A stretch of DNA of 15,533 nt from positions 1-15,533 of the forward strand of contig CAYWJW010000040.1 in assembly GCA_964458795.1 (NCBI GenBank). The letters are read 5' to 3'. Source of the stretch: JAJTHY01 sp964458795 (GTDB taxonomy: Bacteria > Pseudomonadota > Alphaproteobacteria > Rickettsiales > Midichloriaceae). Position numbers and translations under genes: made by a program. The notes beneath the pieces were generated by a model that was not told where the DNA came from, did no database searches, and saw nothing but the letters and a program-made list of their open reading frames with translations. Shown one piece after another: positions 7,353 through 14,300 of the stretch (position 1 is its first letter; each line of letters opens with the position of its first letter).

Positions 7353-8690
7353 ATGCTTGATAAGCTAAAAAAAGGGATAGTTAAATTCGGCGGAGGGGTT
7401 AGAGGCGTTCTAAGCCCTATTTACTCTCGAGTGGTTACCCCTATCGTTACAGGCAGCCAATCAGCTATTGAAGCCTTTATGAGCAGAGTTCGCTCCAAGC
7501 CACAACTCAATTCTCCTAGCGCCTCAGAAACAACTCAAGAGGCTGGTATATTTAGAAAAGGCTATGATGTTGTTAAGAATGCCTTGGGCAAAATTAATTT
7601 TGGACGAAAAGCTGATACCATAACCACTGAAGCTCAGTTGCCAGCTGATAGCTCTCAAGATAAGCCAGGTGAACTAGATAGCCCAGCCCAATCAAATGAA
7701 GTCAATAGCTCTAAAGAGGTTCAACTAGGTGAGCCCAAGAACTATAAGGGAGCTTACCCAGATGAAATAACTACTGAAGCTCAGCTACCAGCTGCTAGTT
7801 CTCAAATAGATAAGCCAGATGAACCCAATAGCTCTAAAGAGGCTCAACTAGATGTGCTCAAGAGCTATAAAGGAGCTTACCCAGATGAAAAAGGTTTTTA
7901 TGACCCCCTTGATTACGATGATGATGACGATGATGAGATAGATGCTCAAGAAGAAGCGGAATCTAACGTTAATCACAACACATCTACCAATGATGCAGTT
8001 CAAAATACCATAGAAGAGCCAGCTTTTAATCTTGATGAGGCTGTAGAACAAGAGATAGCATTAGAATCAATTCTTTTCGACCAAGAAGATGATGACAAAA
8101 GTAAGGAACGAGCTAAAGATCTCAAAGCCATTACTGGTATCTTAAGCACGAGCAATGTTGCAGCTCTACGCTTGCTAACAAACCTTAAATCTAGCGCTGA
8201 CTATACATTTACTCCAGAAGAAAAAGCAGAGATTGATTTAGCACTCGTCGAACTGCTAAAACAAAACTCACTTTCTCTATTACGTGGCATAAGTTATACA
8301 TCTAGCTACATAGCACAAGAAATAGATAGAATTATTGCAGAAACAGTACCGTCTCATCTTCGCAATGTGCTAAGCATTCCTTCAGCTCCATCATGGCTTA
8401 TACCATGGCTACCTGTAGATACTACTGGCATATTCTTACTATCTGCTGGCAGTCAAATAAGATCTGCAATTGATATAACTGGACTTTGGTCTATATACAC
8501 AGCTGCTAAATTTCCTTTTGTGGCAGCACATTTTCTCTCTGAAGCATCAATAACAATACTTGAGAACCCAGACAATCCAACGCAGGCTATTATAATGCGA
8601 GCTGCAGACATAGCTGAAGGATATATTGCAAGGACAGCCACCCTGGTAACAGATCATGCAGAATTGCTTAATGTAAGACTTAATGGTTAA
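7353..8690 (+). CDS. Hypothetical repeat-bearing acidic protein
   Basis: I do not recognise this 445-residue protein. Residues 1-60 are basic and amphipathic. Residues 60-270 are low-complexity and rich in Ser, Glu, Asp, Gln and Pro. Within these are two tandem repeats: 90-138 and 139-179 both open ITTEAQLPA, contain NSSKE-QL, and end YKGAYPDE. A run of six Asp follows at 189-194. The C-terminal half (about 275-445) looks folded and helical, with a more hydrophobic stretch at about 347-405, but no certain transmembrane helix and no signal peptide. There is no clear ribosome-binding site before the ATG. It lies 122 bp after rlmN and converges with erpA, so it is probably a separate unit. In an intracellular bacterium this layout would suit a secreted effector, but that is only an inference. 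Confidence 0.75.
   Translation: MLDKLKKGIVKFGGGVRGVLSPIYSRVVTPIVTGSQSAIEAFMSRVRSKPQLNSPSASETTQEAGIFRKGYDVVKNALGKINFGRKADTITTEAQLPADSSQDKPGELDSPAQSNEVNSSKEVQLGEPKNYKGAYPDEITTEAQLPAASSQIDKPDEPNSSKEAQLDVLKSYKGAYPDEKGFYDPLDYDDDDDDEIDAQEEAESNVNHNTSTNDAVQNTIEEPAFNLDEAVEQEIALESILFDQEDDDKSKERAKDLKAITGILSTSNVAALRLLTNLKSSADYTFTPEEKAEIDLALVELLKQNSLSLLRGISYTSSYIAQEIDRIIAETVPSHLRNVLSIPSAPSWLIPWLPVDTTGIFLLSAGSQIRSAIDITGLWSIYTAAKFPFVAAHFLSEASITILENPDNPTQAIIMRAADIAEGYIARTATLVTDHAELLNVRLNG
7620..7889 (+). repeat. Imperfect in-frame tandem repeat in the orphan gene
   Basis: Two in-frame units (7620-7766, 49 codons; 7767-7889, 41 codons) encode the repeated ITTEAQLPA to YKGAYPDE block. The DNA is close but not identical, with many third-position changes, and the second unit lacks about eight codons in its middle. 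This suggests a fairly old duplication kept under protein-level constraint. Confidence 0.8.
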
Positions 8691-8724
8691 TACCAATTCC
8701 GGTAAATAACTGCACGGATACGCT

Positions 8725-9063
8725 TCATCTTTGTACTGCAAAAGAATTCCCACACCCACATTTTGCAGTTGCATGCGGATTCTTGATCTCAAAGCGCGCA
8801 CCGCCTAAATCTTCACTATAATCAAGAGTGCAATCTTTTAGAAGTTCGAGCGAGGTGTCATCAATATATACGCAAGCCTCACCTTCAGAAAAAACATGAT
8901 CTCCTTCCTCTTTACGCGCAGCATAATCAAACTCATACTGAAATCCCGAGCAACCACCGCCTAGCACTGAAACTCTAAAGCCTATATCTTTTAGGCCATC
9001 GACTTTTATAAGCTCTAATATACGACAGGCAGCAGCTGGCGATATGTTGAATTCTTTATCCAT
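8725..9063 (-). CDS. erpA: Iron-sulfur cluster insertion protein, A-type carrier (ErpA/IscA family)
   Basis: A small cytoplasmic carrier that takes Fe-S clusters from the scaffold and hands them to target enzymes. At 112 residues it has the family length, and the three cluster-binding cysteines are present: Cys38 in GGGCSG, then Cys102 and Cys104 in KCGCG. The conserved GFQYEF and LGGARFEIKNP stretches also fit. I favour ErpA over IscA from the overall pattern, but a standalone IscA or HesB member cannot be ruled out. It begins only 16 nt after the encoded CCA of tRNA-Leu, in an A/T-only gap with no ribosome-binding site, and has no obvious promoter of its own. It is therefore probably cotranscribed with the tRNA. 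It converges with the orphan gene across a 34-bp gap with no clear terminator. Confidence 0.92.
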   Translation of the reverse strand: MDKEFNISPAAACRILELIKVDGLKDIGFRVSVLGGGCSGFQYEFDYAARKEEGDHVFSEGEACVYIDDTSLELLKDCTLDYSEDLGGARFEIKNPHATAKCGCGNSFAVQR

Positions 9064-9079
9064 AAAAACATAAAATTAT

Positions 9080-9165
9080 TGGTGCGGCCAAAAAGACTTG
9101 AACTTTCATTCCATTTCTGGACAACGACCTCAACGTTGCGTGTCTACCAATTCCACCATGGCCGC
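9080..9165 (-). tRNA. tRNA-Leu (GAG)
   Basis: An 86-nt class II tRNA on the minus strand. The acceptor stem GCGGCCA/TGGCCGC pairs fully, followed by discriminator A and an encoded CCA (9080-9082). The D-arm contains TTGGTAGA. The anticodon stem CAACG/CGTTG holds the loop TTGAGGT, giving anticodon GAG. The long variable arm is TCCA-GAAA-TGGA, as expected for leucine, and the T-arm is GAAAG-TTCAAGT-CTTTT. It reads CUU and CUC codons and is transcribed toward erpA. Confidence 0.96.
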
Positions 9166-9179
9166 AATTACTGCAGTTG

Positions 9180-9207
9180 ACTATACACCAATTACACATA
9201 TTTTCAA
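9180..9207 (-). promoter_or_regulatory. Probable promoter of tRNA-Leu and erpA
   Basis: On the minus strand, TTGAAA (9207-9202) and TATAGT (9185-9180) are 16 nt apart, with TG directly before the -10. Transcription would start near 9173, about 8 nt before the mature tRNA 5' end at 9165. Confidence 0.6.
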
Positions 9208-9255
9208 GATCCATATATATCTTTCATAATATCGCCTAAAGCAATTTTCATGAAA

Positions 9256-9446
9256 TTTTACCTGTTTTAAAAGGTGAAAGGCGCATATTTCCTGGTCTTT
9301 ACTTTTAAATAACAGGTGGAAACAGGGGTTTACCTGGAGTTGAGTATTGTCATTTATGAATTTTTACAATCCTTGCCTGTCAGGCCAAAGCCTATGGCGA
9401 AGGATGAAGGAGCTGCAGGCGATGTATAATACCTCTCTTATCTTAT
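9256..9446 (-). repeat. Dispersed repeat, copy 2 (inverted), with an apparent insertion
   Basis: The core at 9256-9324 matches 104-172 in inverted orientation at 60 of 69 positions. The outer block at 9433-9446 is identical over 14 nt to the reverse complement of 42-55. The two blocks are 60 nt further apart than in copy 1, because about 60 bp, including the GC-rich hairpin at 9375-9420, are present only here. The heptamer ACCTGTT occurs at 9260-9266, with its inverse at 9311-9317 and a one-mismatch inverse at 9269-9275. The repeat lies 62 bp downstream of the mrcA stop and about 50 bp upstream of the tRNA-Leu promoter. Confidence 0.75.
9375..9420 (-). other. GC-rich structured hairpin element
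   Basis: About 60% G+C over 9371-9420, far above the rest of this AT-rich intergenic region. GCCTG-T-CAG (9375-9383) pairs with CTG-CAGGC (9413-9420), giving eight base pairs around one bulged T. Inside, GCC (9384-9386) can pair with GGC (9396-9398), or AGGC-CAAA-GCCT can form as an alternative. It may be a small RNA, a transcript end structure of mrcA, or a small inserted palindromic element. The strand is assumed from the surrounding minus-strand genes. Confidence 0.45.
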
Positions 9447-9507
9447 ATTTATTAGTATAGTTGACTAATTTTGCCAATGGAAGTCCCTACGCAAAATATT
9501 TTTAGAT

Positions 9508-12012
9508 TTAATAGATAGCATCATCGCTTGAATCATGGTGGCTATCATGCTCTGAATCATGATGGTTATCTCTACCCGCATCATGATGCACTTCTTCAGA
9601 ATCATTGCTACTTCCAAAAAAGCTCCAAGATGAAGAATCTTCTCGCACTGCTTCGTCTATTGGCTTACTACCAGGTTTTACAGGCTCTTTTACTATAGTG
9701 GACCCAAATCCAAAGGAAGTTGCCCTACCACTATTATAATCGGTATCAACAAATTTTATACCTTCTGGCACAGAAAATTCCCGGTTTGGCATATCTTTAA
9801 GAGCTCTTTCCATAAACCTAACAAAAATAGGTAGCGCAACTGATGCTCCCTGTTCTTTATCACCTAGTGTTTTTGGAGCATCATAGCCCACAAACACCCC
9901 AACTACCAAATCTGGAGAGAAGCCTATAAACCAAGTATCATTACTGTCATTACTGGTACCAGTCTTCCCGGCTACAACCTTATTTAGCTTTCGCGCTCTA
10001 GCACCAGTGCCGCGGTCCACAGCACCTTGCAACATGGAAACCATCTGGTAGTTTGTCATAGGGTCAATAACATTTTTGGCTGTATATGAAAGCAATGGTG
10101 TTTCTAAGACATTAGGGTTACTCCCCTCTTCTAACATTCCTCCACAACCTTCACAACTTCTGTTATCAGATGAGTATATTAATTTACCTTTGCGATCTTG
10201 TACTCTGTCAATGAGCTTGCCTTCCACTAGCAATCCTTCACTTGCAAAGGTTGCATATGCTGAAGTAAGGCGCATTGGCGTAGTTTCTACCGCACCTAAA
10301 GCCATTGAATAGTAAGCTGGAGGTGATGCGTCATATACTTTAAGCCTTGCTGCCACATTCCCTACGGTCCTAGCCCCTACCCTGGTGATAAGGTATACAG
10401 TTGCCAAATTACGCGACTTCTCAAGAGCTTTTCGCATTGTTATTCTGCCTAAAAATTTACCTTCATAATTTTTAGGTGTCCATGCAGCTTTGTCCGGACC
10501 CTGCGATATGCTGATCGGCTCATCCCTAACTATAGAAGTTGGAGCAAATCCTTTCTCAAGAGCTGCCAAATACACAAACGGCTTGAAAGCGGAACCAGGC
10601 TGCCGCATCGCTTGAACTGCACGATTATACTTGCTTTCTTTAAAGCTATATCCACCACTCATTGCAAGCACTTTGCCAGTCTTGGGCTGAATAACCACTA
10701 AAGCCCCATTAACCTGTGGTATTTGTTCCAACGTATAAGTTCCATTTTCAGCATTTTGACCGACTAGTATTACATCACCTGTGCTGAGCACATCTCCTGC
10801 AGTTGCAATCACCTTTCCTAGATACCCTTTACCTTGACGCTTTCGCGCCCATTTCATATTTGCTAGAGGTATAACGCCTTTATTTCCATCCTTAAAGCCT
10901 ACGGTAGCAGAGTTATCCGAAACTGAAAGTACTAGTCCTAAACGCCAAGATCCAATAGCCTCTGGATTCTCAATTTGGTTAAGCGCCGCTTTCCAGTTAT
11001 CTCCAATTATTTTAAGAGACTTGAGAGGGCCAGTGAAACCGTGTCTATGATCATACTCTATCAACCCCTCTCTCAATGAGTCATCAGCATATTTTTGCAG
11101 CTCTTTGTTAAGATTTGTATAAACAGAAAGCCCATCCTCATAGACGTTGTCATACCCGTATTTTTCTATAAGCTCAAGGCGCACGCTTTCTGTATAATAT
11201 CCATTACTCAGGATAACAGTCTCAAACCTTGGGTTAAGTGAAATAGGCTTATTTTTTGCGGCTTGAGCCTGCTCTTTGGTAATGAATCCTTCTTCTTGCA
11301 TGCGCTCAAGTACCCAGTCCCTTCTAGCTCTAGCCTTTTGTGGATAACGAGTTGGATCTAACAAAGAGGGAGCTTTTGGCAATGCTGCAAGCAGCGCAGC
11401 CTCTTCAAGTGTAATATTTTTTAAGTCTTTGTTAAAATAACTTAGTGCAGCAGAAGTTACCCCATAAGCACCATTACCTAAGTATATCTGGTTTAAATAA
11501 AGCTCAAGAATTCGGTCCTTAGAATACACAGTATTGATGCGATACGCTAGAATAGCTTCTTTGATTTTACGACTTATTGAGCGCTCATTAGTGAGGAGGA
11601 AATTCTTAACAACTTGCTGTGTTATAGTTGATCCCCCTACTGGATTACGATCACTCCCAATATTACCAAGATTTTGGAGCGCTGCCCGCATAATACTCAT
11701 TACATCTATGCCAGGGTGATTGTAGTAATTTTGATCTTCCGCAGAAATGAAAGCATTGATTACTATTTCAGGCATTTCGTTAATCTTGCGAAATATTCTA
11801 CGTTCTGTGGCAAGCTCGGCCATCAAGTCACCCTCTGATGAGTAAATGCGAGATATTGTGGGTGGATCATATTGTGTTAGTTGGTGATAGTCAGGCAGGT
11901 CTTTACTGAAGTACAGAAAGATTGGCAACACAAAAAGACCTAACAAAACAATGCTTGCCAAGATTGCGGAACACCAGAACGCCAAAGCTTTATATATCGA
12001 TTTTAAAATCAT
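9508..12012 (-). CDS. mrcA: Penicillin-binding protein 1A, bifunctional transglycosylase/transpeptidase
   Basis: Polymerises and crosslinks peptidoglycan at the outer face of the inner membrane. One N-terminal membrane anchor lies at about residues 11-34. The GT51 transglycosylase domain (about 55-235) has the catalytic Glu92 in AEDQNYYNHPG and GGSTITQQ (126-133). An OB-like domain follows at about 320-430, then the transpeptidase domain with Ser474-x-x-Lys477, SRN (533-535) and KTGT (683-686). All active-site residues are intact, so the cell should make at least some peptidoglycan. At 834 residues it is full length. The last 28 residues (807-834) form a His/Asp/Ser-rich tail. No ribosome-binding site is evident before the ATG at 12012. 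It is transcribed divergently from the 174-residue orphan gene. Confidence 0.95.
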   Translation of the reverse strand: MILKSIYKALAFWCSAILASIVLLGLFVLPIFLYFSKDLPDYHQLTQYDPPTISRIYSSEGDLMAELATERRIFRKINEMPEIVINAFISAEDQNYYNHPGIDVMSIMRAALQNLGNIGSDRNPVGGSTITQQVVKNFLLTNERSISRKIKEAILAYRINTVYSKDRILELYLNQIYLGNGAYGVTSAALSYFNKDLKNITLEEAALLAALPKAPSLLDPTRYPQKARARRDWVLERMQEEGFITKEQAQAAKNKPISLNPRFETVILSNGYYTESVRLELIEKYGYDNVYEDGLSVYTNLNKELQKYADDSLREGLIEYDHRHGFTGPLKSLKIIGDNWKAALNQIENPEAIGSWRLGLVLSVSDNSATVGFKDGNKGVIPLANMKWARKRQGKGYLGKVIATAGDVLSTGDVILVGQNAENGTYTLEQIPQVNGALVVIQPKTGKVLAMSGGYSFKESKYNRAVQAMRQPGSAFKPFVYLAALEKGFAPTSIVRDEPISISQGPDKAAWTPKNYEGKFLGRITMRKALEKSRNLATVYLITRVGARTVGNVAARLKVYDASPPAYYSMALGAVETTPMRLTSAYATFASEGLLVEGKLIDRVQDRKGKLIYSSDNRSCEGCGGMLEEGSNPNVLETPLLSYTAKNVIDPMTNYQMVSMLQGAVDRGTGARARKLNKVVAGKTGTSNDSNDTWFIGFSPDLVVGVFVGYDAPKTLGDKEQGASVALPIFVRFMERALKDMPNREFSVPEGIKFVDTDYNSGRATSFGFGSTIVKEPVKPGSKPIDEAVREDSSSWSFFGSSNDSEEVHHDAGRDNHHDSEHDSHHDSSDDAIY

Positions 12013-12037
12013 ACATGTAAATAGCCATACTTGCTCA

Positions 12038-12066
12038 TTAATACCACTTGCTTACAGTAAACACAA
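12038..12066 (-). promoter_or_regulatory. Possible mrcA promoter
   Basis: On the minus strand, TTGTGT (12066-12061) and TATTAA (12043-12038) are 17 nt apart. Transcription would start near 12031, about 18 nt before the mrcA ATG. Other AT-rich hexamers occur in this divergent region, so the assignment is weak. Confidence 0.35.
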
Positions 12067-12109
12067 GTTTATACAAATTCATAAATTAGATATAGACAAG
12101 AAGTAGTCA

Positions 12110-12138
12110 TTGAGTTTGAGGATAATATGTTGTATAAT
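12110..12138 (+). promoter_or_regulatory. Strong sigma70-type promoter of the pilD operon
   Basis: TTGAGT at 12110-12115 and a perfect TATAAT at 12133-12138 are 17 nt apart, with TG directly before the -10. Transcription would start near 12145, leaving about 15 nt that contain the strong ribosome-binding site AGGGG (12151-12155), 4 nt before the ATG at 12160. Confidence 0.65.
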
Positions 12139-12159
12139 ATATCTTAAACAAGGGGATAT

Positions 12160-12684
12160 ATGGGAAGCAACACTGGAATTGGCATAGAAGTTAACCTACC
12201 TGAGACAAAGGATCGGGCAGTGAAACTTATTGTGCAGCTTACCAGTGAAAATCCTTTGAAGCTTCATAAGATGCATATTGACGAATTAATTCAATATTTA
12301 AGCCAGTTAATGCAATGCAAAAAGAAGCAAATAGAAGAGCTTTTGGTCGAACATGATCAAAGCAAAGAGCTTGATGAAGTAACTCTAGCTATGCTTTGGA
12401 AGTTGGTCAGCAAAGGTGTTGTCAAAAATCGAAAGCACACTCTTGGCACCATACCAGAGGCAAGCTTTAACCAGCTTAAATTCATCATGGCAATGCTTGG
12501 AGATATGTCTCGCTTCCGCGTTGAAAATGGACTTGGAGTAGCTGGATCTACAATTACCACTCCAACTACAGGTGATAAAAATCAGCCGGCTGTTATAAAT
12601 CGCAATTCCTTCCTAAACTCACATCAAGTTGAGGTATCAACACGCGCGATAGCAAATAGTAATATTACTATGGGACAGAAATAA
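12160..12684 (+). CDS. Hypothetical protein, 174 residues
   Basis: I do not recognise this protein. It has no signal peptide or membrane segment and is probably cytoplasmic. Residues 1-110 look folded and alpha-helical, with Lys-, Glu- and Leu-rich helices (for example LIQYLSQLMQ at about 43-52 followed by KKKQIEELL). Residues 125-174 are rich in Thr, Asn and Ser and probably disordered. Expression signals are the best in the window, with a near-consensus promoter and AGGGG just before the ATG, so it may be an abundant protein. It leads the operon that continues after 25 bp with the prepilin peptidase gene. A role in DNA or RNA binding is conceivable from the basic helices, but nothing specific supports it. 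Confidence 0.75.
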   Translation: MGSNTGIGIEVNLPETKDRAVKLIVQLTSENPLKLHKMHIDELIQYLSQLMQCKKKQIEELLVEHDQSKELDEVTLAMLWKLVSKGVVKNRKHTLGTIPEASFNQLKFIMAMLGDMSRFRVENGLGVAGSTITTPTTGDKNQPAVINRNSFLNSHQVEVSTRAIANSNITMGQK

Positions 12685-12709
12685 TTGGTAAAACCTACAT
12701 AGGCATAAA

Positions 12710-13468
12710 TTGTATATACTAGCTATAATATCTGCAAGCCTACTATTCGGGCTTATTTTTGGTGTTATTATAGGTATAACAAGCTATAGATTACCCCTTG
12801 GTCTAAGTGTATTTAAGCCTCCATTTTGTGCGAGTTGCAACCATTCCCTTGGCGTTTTAGATGTTGTACCAATTCTCTCGTTCTTTGCATTAGGTGGTAA
12901 ATGCCGCTATTGCAAAACCATAATACCTTTAAGATATTTGGTTATAGAACTTACTACAGCTACTCTATTTGTCCTAAATTACTTTGCGCATCCATATGAT
13001 TTACAACAAATTGTAATCTTGGATTTAATCACAGCTACACTCCTAGCTATAATGATCTCTGACCTTGAAAGTGGTGAGCTTTCAGATAGCGTCCTACTAT
13101 TTCTGGCCGGACTGGGCATGATTTATACTTATCTAACCGTAGATGATGCAATGAGCTTGCTCATTTTGCCAACTATTAATTTTGCTGTTGCGCTCTTAAT
13201 ATGTTTTTTGTTCAAATTAGTTTTCAAGAAAGAAGCCATGGTGAGTAGAGATCTAAAATTACTTTTCATATCTGGCTTATTTTTGTCTGTTGAGAATATT
13301 TCTTCTTTCTATATTATGATAGGAATGTTCGGCGTTCTAATAGGAATTCACTGGAAAGAGCGTCAGATTGCTTCGACATATCCTTTGGGTCCTGCCATAT
13401 GTATTAGTTTGTATTTTTGCACGTTATTTGGTAAAAGTTTAGATCTAACTTTATTTATAGCTTTTTAA
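12710..13468 (+). CDS. pilD: Prepilin peptidase (type 4 prepilin peptidase, A24 family), divergent
   Basis: An inner-membrane aspartic protease that cleaves, and usually N-methylates, prepilins or pseudopilins. The N-terminal domain carries both zinc-type pairs, Cys40-x-x-Cys43 and Cys65-x-x-Cys68. Several transmembrane segments follow. Asp118 in ISDLESGELSD is the first catalytic Asp and Asp181 in SRDLKLL the second; their spacing of 63 fits the family. The usual GxGD around the second Asp reads Val-Ser-Arg-Asp here, so both glycines are lost. The PLGPA motif near 225-229 is kept. The start is TTG at 12710, with TAGG 6 nt upstream; no in-frame ATG exists between the preceding stop at 12689 and this codon. 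No pilin gene is visible nearby. The last base overlaps the next start codon. Confidence 0.82.
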   Translation: MYILAIISASLLFGLIFGVIIGITSYRLPLGLSVFKPPFCASCNHSLGVLDVVPILSFFALGGKCRYCKTIIPLRYLVIELTTATLFVLNYFAHPYDLQQIVILDLITATLLAIMISDLESGELSDSVLLFLAGLGMIYTYLTVDDAMSLLILPTINFAVALLICFLFKLVFKKEAMVSRDLKLLFISGLFLSVENISSFYIMIGMFGVLIGIHWKERQIASTYPLGPAICISLYFCTLFGKSLDLTLFIAF

Positions 13469-14286
13469 TGCGACTTGAGTTCAAAATATTTTTAATAATT
13501 ACTCCAATTCTGCTTCTATGCAACTTATTGGCATATGACCTAAGTGAACACACAAGTATCCCGCATACTTTGATCTATGCTATCTTCATTGTATTGGTAA
13601 GCCTAATTCTCATTTTGTTACTCAGGAACCGCTTAAATGCAAAAATCCAAAGCCTAAATAGCACTCCGCAAGGACCTATACATTCTCTTGATCAAGCTTG
13701 GGAGTTATTGCAAAACATGGATTCTTCCTCAAGCAACGCATACAAGCTGATTTCAGAAGTTAGTGATATGACCTCCGATAGCATAATTATTCTTGATAAT
13801 AAACTGCTGAATATAATAGGTGCAAATACCAGCGCCAGGACCATATTAGGTAAAAACATTACAAAAAGCGGTATAACGAATGTAATTAGCGATACTGCTT
13901 TTTTGGAAGCACTAAAACTTGCCCAGAACAAAGCCTATGAGACTAAAGCTACCTTTTTTCTACCATCCAAGAACAAATCGTATTTAGCTGTCATAAAGCC
14001 ACATATATGGCAAGGTGAGATAGATCGTTTCATTATAGTAATACGCGATGTAAGCAAGGATTTAGCGCTTGAATCTAGAATACAAGAATTCAAGACAAAT
14101 TTGAACCATGAACTAAAAACCCCTATAACCGCAATCCTAAGTGCTTCCGAAACAATTATTCAAGATGACTTTTCGGTAGAAGCTACTAAGGAATTTGTTC
14201 CCATGATACATAAACAAGCCAAAAAACTAGTGACGGTAGCCAAGGAACTTAACTACCTTTGGACAAAACGAACCTCAAAAACTTAG
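13468..14286 (+). CDS. PhoR-like sensor histidine kinase lacking the ATPase domain
   Basis: Two hydrophobic segments (about residues 5-23 and 34-53) should place it in the inner membrane with a very short periplasmic loop. A PAS-like domain follows at about 95-195, then a dimerisation and phosphoacceptor (HisKA) domain with the H-box NHELKTPITAIL and His214, and a second HisKA helix at about 240-266. The protein ends at residue 272, before where the HATPase_c domain with its N, G1 and G2 boxes would begin. The next gene starts 14 nt after the stop, so no remnant of that domain is left in any frame. It could be phosphorylated by another kinase, act as a phosphatase or signal adaptor, or be a decaying gene. 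The ATG overlaps the pilD stop by one base. Confidence 0.8.
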   Translation: MRLEFKIFLIITPILLLCNLLAYDLSEHTSIPHTLIYAIFIVLVSLILILLLRNRLNAKIQSLNSTPQGPIHSLDQAWELLQNMDSSSSNAYKLISEVSDMTSDSIIILDNKLLNIIGANTSARTILGKNITKSGITNVISDTAFLEALKLAQNKAYETKATFFLPSKNKSYLAVIKPHIWQGEIDRFIIVIRDVSKDLALESRIQEFKTNLNHELKTPITAILSASETIIQDDFSVEATKEFVPMIHKQAKKLVTVAKELNYLWTKRTSKT

Positions 14287-14300
14287 TGGATTTAAGGTAA

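Larger units (their letters stand above)
9166..9507. other. Intergenic region between mrcA and tRNA-Leu
   Basis: No coding frame of note lies in these 342 bp. Read on the minus strand, it holds the 62-bp tail after the mrcA stop, the second dispersed repeat (9446 down to 9256) with its GC-rich hairpin, and the tRNA promoter (9207-9180). No classical hairpin plus U-tract terminator for mrcA was found. Confidence 0.7.

Noticed and set aside
8547..8801. A minus-strand frame overlapping the ends of the orphan gene and erpA
   Set aside because: Its 3' part runs inside the orphan gene and its 5' part overlaps erpA in another frame; composition is not protein-like and no start signal is seen.
10134..10153. 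Cys pair (C620, C623) in the transpeptidase part of PBP1A as a novel metal site
   Set aside because: From memory, a similar C-x-x-C insertion occurs in other alphaproteobacterial PBP1A proteins, so it is a lineage trait and not a novelty.
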